In this document: positions 32,500 to 44,216 of the stretch, piece by piece
Position numbering within the stretch: position 1 is the first letter of the stretch
Layout of the letters: each line of letters opens with the position of its first letter
Assembly (NCBI RefSeq): GCF_009905375.1
Contig: NC_133647.1
Location: 175,087,939-175,151,938 of the forward strand
Origin: Apium graveolens
Taxonomy: Eukaryota > Streptophyta > Magnoliopsida > Apiales > Apiaceae
Length of the DNA stretch: 64,000 bases
Direction of reading: 5' to 3'
Translations under genes and position numbers: made by a program
Notes under the pieces: model-generated
What the model was told of the DNA's origin: nothing
What the model saw: only the letters and a program-made list of their open reading frames with translations
Databases searched by the model: none

Positions 32500-33900
32500 A
32501 TCTCGCTACGAAAATAATTGAGGATATTTTTCTAAATTTCGCTCTCAAGCTCCCAGGTTGATTCTTCAACCATAGGATTTCTCCACAATACTCACACTAA
32601 AGACACGGACTTATTTCTCAACATTTTCTCTCGCCGATCTAAAATTCTTATTGGCTGTTCTACAAAAGACAAATCAGGTTGGATATCTACTGGTTCATAT
32701 TCTATTACATGCCTAGAATCAGGATTATATCGCTTAAGCATCGACACGTGAAACATATTGTGAATATGTTGCATGTGAGGCGGTAAAGCTAATTTGTATG
32801 CAACTTTTCCCACTTTCTTCAAAATTTCAAATGGTCCGACATATCGTGGCTTTAATTTCCCCTTGTTTCCAAATCTGGTTAATCATTTCCGTGGCGATAT
32901 TTTGAGTAACACATGCTCTCCTTCCTGGTAGCCCATATCCTTCCTTGCTTGATCTGCATATTTGCGTTGCCTGTTTTGTGCTGCATCCAATCATTTTTGA
33001 ATGAGTTCTATCTTTTCTTTAGTCTGTTGAATTAATTCTGGACCCAAAACCTTGCGTTCTCCAACTTCATCCCAATATACTGGTGATCTGTATTTTCTTC
33101 CATATAACGCTTCGTACGGTGGCATTCCAATGCTTGCATGATAACTGTTGTTGTGAGAAAATTCAACCAAAGGTAAATGCTCATCCCAACTACCTTCAAA
33201 ATCAATCGCACAAACTCGTAGCATGTCCTCGATTGTTTGGATAGTCCTTTCACTTTGCCCATCGGTTTGCAGATGATAAGCGGTGCTCATGTTTAATTTA
33301 GTTCCAAGACATTCTTGAAATTGTCTCCAAAATCTTGAATTGAAACGGGGATCTTGATCAGACACGATAGATATTGGAACTCCATGTCGCATCACAATTT
33401 CCTTGAGATACAAGTGCACTAGCTTGTCTAGTGAAAATCTTTCGTTGATCGGTAGAAAATGTGCTGACTTTGTTAGTCTGTCAATGATTACCCATATCGC
33501 ATCATGATTGGCTTTAGTTCTTGGTAGTCCTACCACAAAATCCATCGCTAGATGTTCTCATTTCCATTCTGGAATATCCAATGGTTGCAGTAATCCCCTC
33601 GGACGTTGATGTTCCACTTTAACTCGCTGGCATGTGTAATATTTACTTACCTATTCTGCTATTTCCTTCTTCATATTCGGCCACCAAAAGTTTTCCTTCA
33701 GATCGCGATACATTTTTGTACTCCCGGGATGAATGGAATACTTCGAACTGTGCGCATCTCGCAATATTTCTTCTTTCAGTTCTGCCACATTAAGGATACA
33801 GATTCTTGATACAAAGTGTAGGATTTCTTTGTTATCCTTCTGAGTTGTAATTTCTTCTCCCGTTAAGTCGTCATCTTGACTCATCACTTCTTCTTGACAG
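32500..33900 (-). pseudogene. Integrase and chromodomain of element E
   Basis: The core lies at 32991-33545: HDAIWVIIDRLTKSAHF, VSDQDPRFNSRFW (catalytic D) and QTDGQSERTIQTIE (catalytic E). The zinc-finger side is at 33651-33887 (HPGSTKMYRDLKENFWWPNM). The C-terminal part at 32592-32822 includes NMFHVSMLKRYNPD, then a chromodomain remnant (ILDRREKMLRNKSVSLV, stop, then VLWRNP..EESTWE in frame). Stops near 32590, 32989, 33557 and 33649 look like CGA-to-TGA and TGG-to-TGA/TAG. In intact copies the chromodomain steers insertion to marked chromatin. Confidence 0.9.
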
Positions 33901-33913
33901 TGGCGAATCTTCT

Positions 33914-34342
33914 CTAGTATTCCGGTTGAAAAGTCATAGCGTAGATAGCTTTTGTAGATTCATTGGGAACACGAATTTTGATTTCCAATTTGTCAAATTC
34001 CTTAGCTAATTCTTCGCATGTAGTTAACAAATTCAATCTTTCTTTTCGGCTTAGCACATCTGCCATAACATTTGCTTTCCCTGGATGATAACTAATCATA
34101 ACATCGTAATCTTTAATCAATTCCAGCCATCGGCATTGTCTCATGTTCAGTTCCTTTTGCGTAAAGATGTACTTCAGACTTTTATGATCCTTGTAGATTT
34201 CGCATTTCTCACCGTAGAAATAGTGTCTCCAAAGTTTCAATGCAAGTACGATCGCTGCTAATTCCAGGTCATGCGTAAGATATTTTTGTTCATGAGGTTT
34301 TAGCTGTCTCGAAGCATATGCAATGACATTACCATGCTGCAT
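33914..34342 (-). pseudogene. RNase H of element E
   Basis: A 142-aa frame with [51 protein letters not shown] and the end ADVLSRKE, the gypsy RNase H signature. It degrades the RNA strand after copying. A TAG at about 34407 separates it from RT. Confidence 0.9.
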
Positions 34343-34408
34343 CAGTACACATCCTAATTTGCGGTATGAAACATCGCTGTAAATGACAAAATTCCCATAC
34401 TCGTCTGG

Positions 34409-35476
34409 CTATACGAGTACCGGTGCTGTTACTAATCGATTCTTCAGCTCTTGGAAACTTTCTTCACATTTGTCATCCCATACGAACTTTTCACTTTTTC
34501 GAGTTAACTTGGTCAACGGCGTTGCTATTTTCGCAAAATCTTTGACAAATCTTCTATAATATCCTGTCAATTCCAAGAAACTTCGAACATCTGTTGGTGT
34601 CTTTGGCCTTTTCCAACTCAACGCAGCTTCAATCTTCGTGGGATCGACTTGAATGCCTTCTCTACTGATGATGTGCCCTAGAAATTGTACTTCCTTCAAC
34701 CAGAATTCACATTTCGAGAATTTCGCGTACAATTGCTCTTTCCTCAGAATTTCCAAAGCTATTCTCAAATGCACAGCATGCTCTTCTTCTGCCCTTGAAT
34801 AAATCAAGATGTCATCAATGAATACAATCACGAATTTATCCAGATACCTTTTGAATACTCTGTTCATCAGATCCATGAATGTTGTTGGCGCATTGGTCAA
34901 ACCGAATACCATTACAAGAAAATCATAATGTCCATATCTGGTACGGAATGCAGTCTTTGGAATATCTTCAACTTTAATTTTTAATTGATGATAACCCGAT
35001 CGCAAATCTATCTTCAAAAACCATTATGCTCCTTTTAGCTGATCGAATAAATCATTGACTCTTGGTAGAGGATATTTATTCTTGATAGTGAGCTTATTCA
35101 ATTACCGATAGTCAATGCATAGTCGCATATTATCATCTTTCTTCTTTACGAACAATACCGGTGCACCTTACGGAGATACACAGGGTCTTATGATGCCTCG
35201 GTCTAGAAGAACTTGCAGTTGCGTTGACAATTCCTTCATCTCGACTGGAGCCATTCGATATGGAGCTTTCAAAACTGGTTCTGTATATGGTGCTAAATAA
35301 ATCGTAAATTCAATTTCTCGATCTGGCGGTAACCCTAAAAGATCGTCTGGAAAGACGTCCGAAAATTCACATACAACAGGAATATTTTCTATTTTAGGAC
35401 TTTCCTTCTCAGTATCTAATACGTAGGCTATGTACATCTCACATCCCTGTCGAAGCAAGCGTTTGGTCTGCATCAC
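34409..35476 (-). pseudogene. Reverse transcriptase of element E
   Basis: Frames 34409-35017 and 35168-35476. Landmarks are IPVVCEFSDVFPDDLLGLPP, then [28 protein letters not shown], the catalytic FIDDILIYS and [15 protein letters not shown]. Stops near 35018 and 35480 and a break at 35020-35165 (partly readable in another frame) inactivate it. The catalytic FIDD box itself is intact. Confidence 0.92.
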
Positions 35477-35494
35477 TATCAGAAATTTCTTTCG

Positions 35495-36355
35495 CTATTT
35501 TTCGCCTTTGAACATTACCGTTGCATTTTCCGCAGTTCGCAATTTGACTTTCTTGTTCGCGCAATCGATCTGAGCATTATGACAAGCTAACCAATCCATT
35601 TCCAAAATGACGTCAAACTCTCCTAACTTAAAAGGAATCAAGTCTACGGAGAAATGATGTCCGGCTATTTCGATATCGCACGCAGGACACACTCGATCTA
35701 CCGGTACTTGGTCGTCATTCGCTAATTTTATAATTAACGTCTCGCCCAATCATTCAATTTCGCAATGTAACTTATCAAGGAATTCTTCAGAAATAAATGA
35801 ACGGGTAGCTCCAGAATCAATTAATACTTTTGAATCTACAGAATTCACCAAAAGTGTAAATGCAATTATACTAAGACTTTGCACTACTTCTTTCATTGTC
35901 ATATTGAAAATTCTTGCTTTGGGTTGATTAGGCGGCGGTGGAGGAGGTAATGCCAACACTTTCAGAATACTAGCTGTCATTGCTGGTCCTTTGTAATTTC
36001 TAGAGATATGCCCTTTCTTTCCACACTGGTAGCAAGTAATTTCGGCTGTTTTTCCCGTTGGACATTCGTTACAATAGTGCCCTTTCTGCTTGCATTTGAA
36101 ACACGTCACATCCGCTTTGATACATACGCCGGTGTGCTTTTGTCCACAAGTTCTGCAGTACGGAACTGGGACTCTGACAATTCCCTGCTGACTGGGGGCT
36201 TGGAAACGATTACCTATCTTCTGGATACCTTGTCCTATTCTTTTAAATTTCAAGTTTTTTCGGGCATAAAATCCCGGCTTCCTGCTGGATCGATCTTGGA
36301 AACTTTTCTGTCCTCTATCCTTTTGATATCTTTCTCTTTCCCCTTCAATAATCAA
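35495..36355 (-). pseudogene. Gag zinc knuckles and protease of element E
   Basis: Two zinc knuckles: CFKCKQKGHYCNEC is normal, while CYQCGKKGHISRNY has lost its last Cys. The protease motif is LIDSGATRSFISEEF at about 35800. A TGA at 35750 (from CGA) splits the protease; the second half reads DVILEMDWLACHNAQIDC. Confidence 0.9.
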
Positions 36356-37053
36356 GGCTTTCTGGACTACGGCGGTATACGTCGTTAACTCAAAAACTGC
36401 AACTTGTCAACGGATCCACGGTCGTAACCCTTCTTGAAACCTTTGGACTCATTTTTTTCAGTATCAACTTGTTCTGGAATGAACCTAGCCAATTCAGTAA
36501 ATTTGGCTTCATACTCTGTCACAGACAAACTTCCCTGCTTCAGTTCCAAAAATTTAATCTGCATTTAATTTCTCACATAGTGAGGAAAAAGTTTCTCTAA
36601 GAACAGCTCTTTAAACCTATCGCATGCAATAACATCTTCGCCCTCTAAAGCCTTTTTAGATTCCCACCAATAATTCACTTATCCTTTCAATAGATAACTA
36701 GCTAAGTCAGTCTTCTGGTCTTCACCTACCTTCACTAGTGCAAATGTTTCTTCTATTTCTTTCAACCAAGTGGTAGCCTTAATAGGATCAGTAGATTCCT
36801 CTAATTCTGGAGGTTTAGCCGACTGAAACTGTTTGAAAGTAATAATAGGTATAGCTGGTGGTATCTGAGGCTCAGGACGAGGTGGCTGCTGTAACATTTG
36901 CTATTGAATCTGCTGCTGCTGTTGTTGCATCTGTTGTTGCATCATTACCATCTGTTGTTGCATCAGATGGAACATTTGGTTTATGGTATCATTGGTCTGT
37001 TCTTCGGAATTGCTGTTGGAGGTCTCAGTCCTAGTCTTTCTCTTTGGTGCCAT
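36356..37053 (-). pseudogene. Gag N-terminus of element E
   Basis: Probable start at the ATG at 37053 (MAPKRKTRTETSNSNSEEQ), followed by a Met/Gln tract (QQQMVMMQQQMQQQQQQIQ) and a CAG-to-TAG stop near 36900. The open frame 36679-36897 gives the retrotrans-gag start (PIKATTWLKEIEETFALVKV). The stretch 36356-36678 still codes recognisable Gag (NYWWESKKALEGEDVI, FLELKQGSLSVTEYEAKFT) across a stop and a frameshift. Confidence 0.85.
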
Positions 37054-37527
37054 TTGCTGATAATAAAACAAGTGATGTTTTTTAACAGTTTATTAAATAA
37101 TTGACAGTAAGTAAGAAAACAATTTATCATGTATTAACAAGGTTTAGATAATGGTTCGAAGAAAGAAAACAGTTTGCTTAATATAAAACAGGAAATGTAA
37201 ATAGTTAAATGAAATGTTTGTTCTCTTTCTTTTTTTTTGACAGAATTTAAAGTACGAAAAGTTGTAAAATAATAAAGTAAAGGTAAATGCGGTAAAATTG
37301 TAAAGAATGAAATTTAAAATAAAAGAAATTTGAAAAGTTCATTTTATATATATGACACCAGCCTCAAGTGTAAGTGCATGGTACAAAAAGTCTAGCTCTG
37401 ATGGTCATGGCGGCGACTACAAGTCAAACTAACTACTACAAGTCAAACTACTACTACACACATACACGCTACTCACTATGTCATACTAGGCTGCATCTAT
37501 GTACATCTGTCCTCTGAAGTCAACATC
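37054..37527 (-). other. Spacer between the extra ORF and gag of element E
   Basis: About 470 bp, A/T-rich on the gag side. No ORF or clear signal. Confidence 0.6.
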
Positions 37528-38262
37528 TCACAACCCTGGCGGAATACGCCTCAGTTCATCCCTAAGTATCTGGACCAAAGTCTGTGCCAAACGGAATATC
37601 CTGTAGAACTCCGCAAAAGAAGGCGGTCCCTCATGGGTCAAATCATCCAGCTCCCTAGTAGCACTCATCAAAACATACTGTAACCTCTCCCTCATCAAGT
37701 AATCTGGCTGTAAGGCAGCTAACGGTCCTCGGTCTCTCTGGTCAAATAAATGCATAATCTCCCTGAACTGAGCTCTCCAATACTCCACATTATCTCTCAT
37801 AACCCTGTACTCATGGTATGGTACCTTATGTGGTTGTGCAACCTGACCCACTGACTCCTGTGACGGAACCCTCGGTATCCCTGCACCCTGCTGTGGTAAC
37901 CCCAACTGTAAATCCACATTATGCTCTCCCATCCCCTCAACTGGGATCATCTGAAATATGTCTGGCTCTGGGGCATGTACTAGTATAGGAGGTAACACTG
38001 GTGGTGGTGGAAGCTCCGGCTCAATCCCCGGTATAAACTGATGCTCTACCGATAGTGGGATCATCGGCTCAAAGAACTCCAATGGATCAAACATCTCTAT
38101 AGGGTCATGAACAATCCCCTGTACTGGAGGTACTGGCTCCTGTGGCAATGGTGGTTGAGGTGGAAGAGGAGGAAATATGAACTCAGATATTGGTGGCACA
38201 ACTAGTGCGACTGGACAAGTCACTGTCCTCTTAGAAGAAGCTGAATTACCTGATGACGCCAT
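37528..38262 (-). CDS. Extra proline-rich ORF upstream of gag in element E (244 aa)
   Basis: The start at 38262 (MASSGNSASSKRTV) is chosen over an upstream ATG that adds 11 hydrophobic residues. Residues about 25-45 are a Pro-rich block (PPLPPQPPLPQEPVPPVQG), then DPIEMFDPLEFFEPMIPL and more Pro repeats. The C-terminal 100 residues look helical (YRVMRDNVEYWRAQFREI, MRERLQYVLMSATREL) with SFAEFYRIFRLAQTLVQIL. I recognise no domain. The frame is completely open, although gag-pol next to it has at least eight stops. A separate ORF before gag is not standard for chromoviruses. Confidence 0.65.
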   Translation of the reverse strand: MASSGNSASSKRTVTCPVALVVPPISEFIFPPLPPQPPLPQEPVPPVQGIVHDPIEMFDPLEFFEPMIPLSVEHQFIPGIEPELPPPPVLPPILVHAPEPDIFQMIPVEGMGEHNVDLQLGLPQQGAGIPRVPSQESVGQVAQPHKVPYHEYRVMRDNVEYWRAQFREIMHLFDQRDRGPLAALQPDYLMRERLQYVLMSATRELDDLTHEGPPSFAEFYRIFRLAQTLVQILRDELRRIPPGL

Positions 38263-38408
38263 CTGATAATATACCAAAGAAAGAAGAAAAGTCACTAAAT
38301 TATTCCTAGAACTAATACCTTTCTATCCTAATTTTATCTATATCCTAACACTACTCTTCCTATTTGACTACTCATATCCTATTTGATCTCCCTATCCTAT
38401 CTTAACCC

Positions 38409-38436
38409 TAGTGGTTCTTGTTTTCATACTTCAACC
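38409..38436 (-). other. Primer-site position of element E: 28-nt complement of its own LTR
   Basis: Lies 8 nt inside the 5' LTR boundary (38445), where a tRNA primer site is expected. On the minus strand it starts GGTTGAAGTATGAAAACAAG. It is the exact reverse complement of 38573-38600 within the 5' LTR. No match to the iMet primer word is present between the LTR and the extra ORF. The arrangement suits self-priming by the element's own RNA, but could also be a packaging hairpin. Confidence 0.6.
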
Positions 38437-38444
38437 GCCAAACC

Positions 38445-41400
38445 TATAATGCCCTCCAGACCCGGGGTATAACTCTGGGGGTTACTAACTAATCACCAAA
38501 CCTGTACAATCTGATTAACAAATAATAAGGAAATGATTCTAAACCCCTTTAACACTAACCAGGATCTTTTAAGGTTGAAGTATGAAAACAAGAACCACTA
38601 ACTACTTTATTACAAACCAAATTCAAAATCTTACAAACTCTCTTATTACAAACCATTGTCTAACTAGTTTTAAACTAAGTTCATCTTTTATTCAAAGACA
38701 CACACTAACTATCTTCACTCCACCTGTTCGGGCAATTCAAAGCTTTCTTCCTGGATTGGGATTAACACCTTGGGTATGAGAGGATCCCGAGGCTTGACAG
38801 GCTTCTTTACCACTCGAGTCCTGATGGGTTTCATATTCCTTCTTAACTGCAAATAATAAGGTGAATAACAACTAAAAGGGTTAGCCAAATATTGCTCAAC
38901 AAGTCCACATAATATAAACAGTATTAAGCAGTTTAAGTGGAACGGTAACCTGGGTATATCTGCAAAGATATAACCCCGTGAGAGTAGAAAGAAGGCCATT
39001 ACTGGCGAGTACAAATGAATTAAACTGGACACAAGTTCGCATCTATACCCTGCTGATCAGCCAGGATACAGTGCAGATCTGTATCCCACTATATAGATCC
39101 CGTCGGGCACCCAGGCACTATGGCCCATCTCAAGGATCCGGTTATGTCCCGGTCCTTAGGATTAAGTAAACTTAATCCCCAAAAGTATCACTATCCAGTC
39201 CACGGAATAGCAACCGGAATAATCGGTATGCTTTGATATATTCAAATCACCAGAATATATCAATATTTGTGAGTAACAATTGGAATATGAACAATAAATT
39301 CAAATGAAAAGGAGAAATCAAGAATCGAAATGAAATAAGAACAAAAATCAAAGAGTGCAAGCGTGATAAGAATCTAAAGAAATATCACTATTCTGAAATT
39401 AGAATAGGGGAAAAACTTGCCTTCTACGCGACTCACTGCAATTATGTCACCTTTGTCTATCACCGACTCAACCTGCCTTGCTGGATTAGCTCCTGTTAGA
39501 GAAATAGACTGGTTTAGTCATTTCGTACTTCAATTACGTCTTGAATCGACTTCATGTCGTTCCTATTGTCTACCCATGCGCTTATGACTGACTCGTATAT
39601 TACATATTGGCAAGTAAGACTCGATTAACCACATAATACACATAAGCACATAAGCACATAATCATTTTTATTGTTAAAATAAATTTTGGAATCAAAATCG
39701 ATTCGCTGATCGCTCAACTGATCATTATCTGACTCGTTTCCTATTTTTCGGAATTTTCGGACTCGTCTCGGCACGCAATTCGACTGATAATCAATAACAA
39801 AGTCAACTAATTTCTAGAAGAAATTAGGTCTTAGTATTATTTCTAATGAAATTATTTTATTTTTCTGAGTCAAAGGGCTTTCGTTTCGCTCGAATCGGAC
39901 TAACGGTCTAATTAATATAAATTAAACACGGGTAAATCAATTTATTATTCAATATAAATAATTATTACTAATTTTTTAACCCTAAAATAATTTTTAAATA
40001 ATTATTCAAGAAAAATCAGAATTAAAAATGATTTTTCTATAATTTTTGGAATTAAAATGAATTTATTATGATTTATTAAAAATTATTTAATTAATTATCA
40101 AAATAATTAATCACTTTTAATTAATTAATAATTAATTAATAAATAATTGAGAAAATAATTAAATATGATTTTTAGAAAATATTTCAAAATTATTTATAAT
40201 ATAAATCAATTAATTAAATAAATAAGTAATTAATTTATAAAATACATAAAACTGATTTTATAATTAAAATAAAGTAAAAATAAAAATAATTTGCAGAAAA
40301 ATTTGTCAGAAAACTATTCCTGATAAAAACAGATCAAACCCGGGTATTTTACACGGGTCAAACGGGTCAAAATCCAGGTTGTGAAGAACACGCCGGATTT
40401 TGCCCAGAGTCCGGCCACCGGTTCAGATTATGGTGAGCCATTTTCAGGCCAAAAAGGGAACCGTTTGGTTATTTTTTAAGCTGGGATCAATTCCAAATCA
40501 TTTTGGCAATCTAATTCTGGCAACAACATCACGGAATAACCCTCAGGTCACCTTCTCCGATCAAACCGACTTCATCTCCGGTGAAGTATCGATTTTCTTC
40601 GTTTGTACATGAAACTTCGATGTTAATAGCTTAAATCAAAGCTAGTTAAACACGGAATCAAAGCCCTAACACCCTATATACCTCAGCTTTCTCTAAATCA
40701 AAAACGTACGAACCAAAATTGACTATAAACCCTAGATATCGAACTATCAATTCAAGCAATCGTCGGTAAAATTAATTAGCAGAAATCAATCAGAAATCAT
40801 CAAACAAAGCTATTTATAACATCAATATCAACAAATAACCCCAGAATCAAAAAGTACCAAATCGGGCATAAACCCTAGAAATCCAAAATCAAAAATAACA
40901 ACTCAAAACTTGAAATTGATGGAAGAAACAGAAAGAACAGATCGAAACATGTGATTTGAGTACTCAAACTGCTTGATTTGGTGCAGAAATCAGATCAAAA
41001 TCAGTGTTTAATTGTTCAACCCGAATTCAAAACCCGACCCGGTTCTTGAGAGAATTTGCAGATTTTTCAGATTTTTAATAATTAATTAATTAAAATTAAA
41101 TAATAATTAGGCTATTTGTAGTAGTGAAATTAATACTCCTAAATAAAATTAAGGCCCTAATTCTACACTTTTTTAAATTAATATGCCCCTAATTTATAAT
41201 TTTTGAGTATTAAAATTTAAATTATAAATATTTTATATATACAATATATATGCCAAAATTTCCCAAAAATTATGAATAATGCAAAAATACAAAGAAATGG
41301 TATAAATAAAAGTCCTATAATTTTATAAAAATAAAAATGTGATTTTTGTGGGGGTTTTAACACCCAATGGGGCCCGGAAAAGTCATTTTTCGCAAAACGA

Positions 41401-41711
41401 GAAAATTTATAAAAGACCTAGATGTTCAGAATAATGCGATGGTAAAAGCTGTTTGATGAAAAATAAGGCCCATTATTTTATTTGAAATACCTGCTTTAAA
41501 ATCATGATTCGGGTCGTAAATCGTTTGAAATGAAACTATAAATGAAAAATAAAATACCTGAAAAATATCTTAAAAGTACCGAGACGACACAGAATGCACG
41601 TAATACATAGCAATTAGGGTTTGACAGATAATTTCACATAAATGACACATTAACACACATAATTTATTATAAATATGATATAGTACATACGTAAATTTCC
41701 CAGACATTACA
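38445..41711 (-). repeat. 5' LTR of element E
   Basis: 3267 bp, the partner of 29182-32466. Carries the second arm of the 28-bp inverted repeat at 38573-38600 and the copy of the 39-aa frame at 38715-38834. Outer end GACATTACA then the TATAG duplication. Confidence 0.93.
38573..38600 (-). repeat. LTR arm of the 28-bp inverted repeat in element E
   Basis: Perfect reverse complement of 38409-38436, with a loop of 136 nt. The identical segment occurs in the other LTR at 29310-29337. On the minus strand an AATAAA lies about 10 nt upstream. Confidence 0.9.
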
Positions 41712-42362
41712 TATAGAGAAATCAGAGATCTCGATAAGTCATTATACTTATCGAGATGTCACTTCTTTATAAAAAAAAACTGGAGATCTCGACATACTTC
41801 TCAGATACAGAATGCTTACAAGCTCAAGATTCAAGATTATCAGTCAACAAACGATCTATTCACTAGATTGAAAAGTCTACAAAGTAACTGGAAGAATACA
41901 AGATCAAGGGCCAAAATTAACTGGACAAAGGGTGGTCACAGACCTGCAAGATTCTGCACAGATTTTTTAAGCTAGAAATGGAAATAGAAAAAGGTTGCTT
42001 TAGAAAGCAGTTTAGTACATTTTAGTGTAAGTCTTGTAAACCTGTGTTGCTAGTCTATAAAGCATGTACGGGTCCTTAGTCCACATGTAACAAACAGATC
42101 TAGATTTTCTTGTATTCTCTCAAGATAAAAGTCGAGTTCTTATTTTCTTAAGAACACAGAATTTGTAGCATGAGCAACTTAATTAATACAAATTAAGTGA
42201 GTTTTGAAAATATTGTGCTTGTTAATTAATTCTGTAAACACGGTATCTTTACAATATCTTAACTGCTTTGTTCACCTATAATCCAAACAATTTTAAAAAA
42301 GGCTAAAAATCCAGGAAACACATTCACCCCCTCCCCCTCTGTGTTGCATCCAATATATAACA
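41712..42362 (+). repeat. 3' LTR of element D, second part
   Basis: Resumes with the TATAG duplication (41712-41716) and continues the ATCTCGATAAGTCA repeats. Ends AATATATAACA at 42362. Without E the LTR is about 1.3 kb. Confidence 0.85.
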
Positions 42363-42729
42363 ACATACATGTCAAATCACATTAAAGAATAAAAGGGTCA
42401 CTAAAAATTGGTTAGCCAAGAATTACTTGTACAAATTTCATTGCATTTCTACCATGAAATAGTTGATCGTATGGCTTTTATTAAAAGGATTTTAAGCTAG
42501 CGGTAAATTAATGTAAAGTCGGGAGGGAAAAAGAAAATGTACTTAAAATGTTAAAAGGCCAACTGAAGCAAGAGTTTGGTATGTTAAGGAATTATATCCT
42601 GAGTAAAGAGAAGTAACCCCGAAAGTACAAATGACATGAAATTTGTTAGACATATTGGAAACGAATCACCTATATTTAAAAAGTGCTATATTTCAATTTA
42701 TTTTTTGAAAAAGGACTACTGAATTATAG
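42363..42729. other. Unassigned non-coding DNA
   Basis: Flank of element D. Nothing recognisable. Confidence 0.5.
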
Positions 42730-43700
42730 ATGTAGGCTTTATTCGGGCTTTAAAAAGCCCATTTTTTTAAATGGATCGGGCTGGGATTTTTTAAAAATCG
42801 AGCAGGGCAGGGCCGGTCTTCCGAAGAAATATAAGGCCTGTTTTAGGCCCGCGGGCCGGACTGGGCTTTATCCGGGCTTTTTATTTACATATTAATATTA
42901 TTTTTATATCTTATAACTTGAACTATGAGTAGTTTAAATATCGGGGAAAATAATATCTTGATATATCATATAGAGTGATTTAGACACCGAAATAAATAAT
43001 TATTTTTTAATATAATAAATATTTATAATAATATAATTATGTACAATAATTTGTATTATCCAAAATCTGGTATGGTCAACTAGTTATTAGTGTCAAACAC
43101 AAGCTTATTAGTTGTTATTACTCTCTATGCACTACGCATTCTTGATGCACTAGACTGCCTAATTCGAACATTCTGTATAGTCACAGACTATATAATATAA
43201 AATTAAGTTAATAGGAAATCATTTACGATTTATGATAATAAATTTCGGTTATAATTATAACTAATTTAGTAGTTATCTTTAATACCTTTTAATTTGATGG
43301 AAAAACATAAAACTTTAACGAAATAAATCGACAAATAATCATATATACCTTAATTATTCCTAATATTAGAATATAATAATTTTAAAATTATAAAAAGTAT
43401 TATATATTTTAAAATTTTATATAAAAAAATGGTTTCGGGCTTTTCAAAAAGCCCGGGCTTTATCCAGGCCGAACCGGGCTTTTATCCGAGTTTTTTAGAT
43501 TCAGATTTTTATTCAGATTTTGTTAAATCTGGGATTTTATCCAGATTTTTTGGGATTCGGGCCGGGCCAGATTTTTGAGAAAAAAGGAGGTCCTTTTAAG
43601 GCTCGCGGGCCGGGCTAAACCGGACCGGGCTTTTTTCGGATCGGGATTTTTGGGCTATTTTCCCGATCGAATTTCAGGTTTCAGATTTTTTGAACATGTC
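42730..43700. mobile_element. Element F: probable hAT-type non-autonomous transposon
   Basis: Both ends are rich in GGGCTTT, GGGCCGG and CGGGCTTTTT words (42733-42885 and 43430-43690) around an AT-rich core without an ORF. Sub-terminal GGGCCGGG clusters are common in plant hAT elements. The right end, read inward, starts TATAGACATGTTCAAAAAAT. I cannot fix exact termini or an 8-bp duplication. Confidence 0.45.
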
Positions 43701-44216
43701 TATACTAAATGGTTGTATAAAAGTATTAGGATTAAATGGTTATTTCTTGAAAGGGTTAATTAAAGTACATTAGATTTTGTGAAGTCCGGATTCTCTATCC
43801 CCTCCCGTATCTTGTAATATTTTCTTTTTTTATATTGGTTAATTATTTAATAATTATGTATTTCTTCAGTTGATTCAGTTGTTTGATCAATAGAAAAAGA
43901 GAATACATAATAAAGAACATAGGAATGGACATAAAATCTAAACTCAAATTTTGTTATTTGGACTTTTGGAGATTCGGAGTTCTCGACATTCCTTAATATA
44001 TTTAGAGTGGAATGAGCAAATTGAGAGTTTGAGTGGAAAGATCAGCAGGATAGATGTGTTGTGTGGTGGCTTGGGAGGAGGAACACGGGTGACCTTGGAA
44101 GGGTTGTTGCGCCTGCCCATGTAATGTAGAAAGATAATGAACTAATGTTAATATTATTAATTTTGTCAATTATTGCATTTTAAGTCTAGGATTAATTTTT
44201 TAATCTTAATAAACCA
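43701..44216. other. Unassigned non-coding DNA
   Basis: About 0.5 kb between F and G. No gene seen. Confidence 0.5.

Larger units (their letters stand above)
29182..41711 (-). mobile_element. Element E: complete, decayed Ty3/gypsy chromovirus (Tekay/Del-like)
   Basis: 12,530 bp with LTRs of 3285 bp (29182-32466) and 3267 bp (38445-41711) and a TATAG target duplication (29177-29181, 41712-41716). On the minus strand it has an extra ORF, gag, protease, RT, RNase H, integrase and a chromodomain remnant, the gypsy order. Long LTRs plus a chromodomain fit the Tekay/Del clade. The LTRs differ at many sites, so it is much older than element B. Many premature stops, mostly explained by C-to-T or G-to-A changes. 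Confidence 0.95.

Noticed and set aside
37393..37405. Possible iMet primer site for element E (GCTCTGATGGTCA on the plus strand)
   Set aside because: It lies about 1 kb from the LTR edge, between the extra ORF and gag, and matches only part of the tRNA word.
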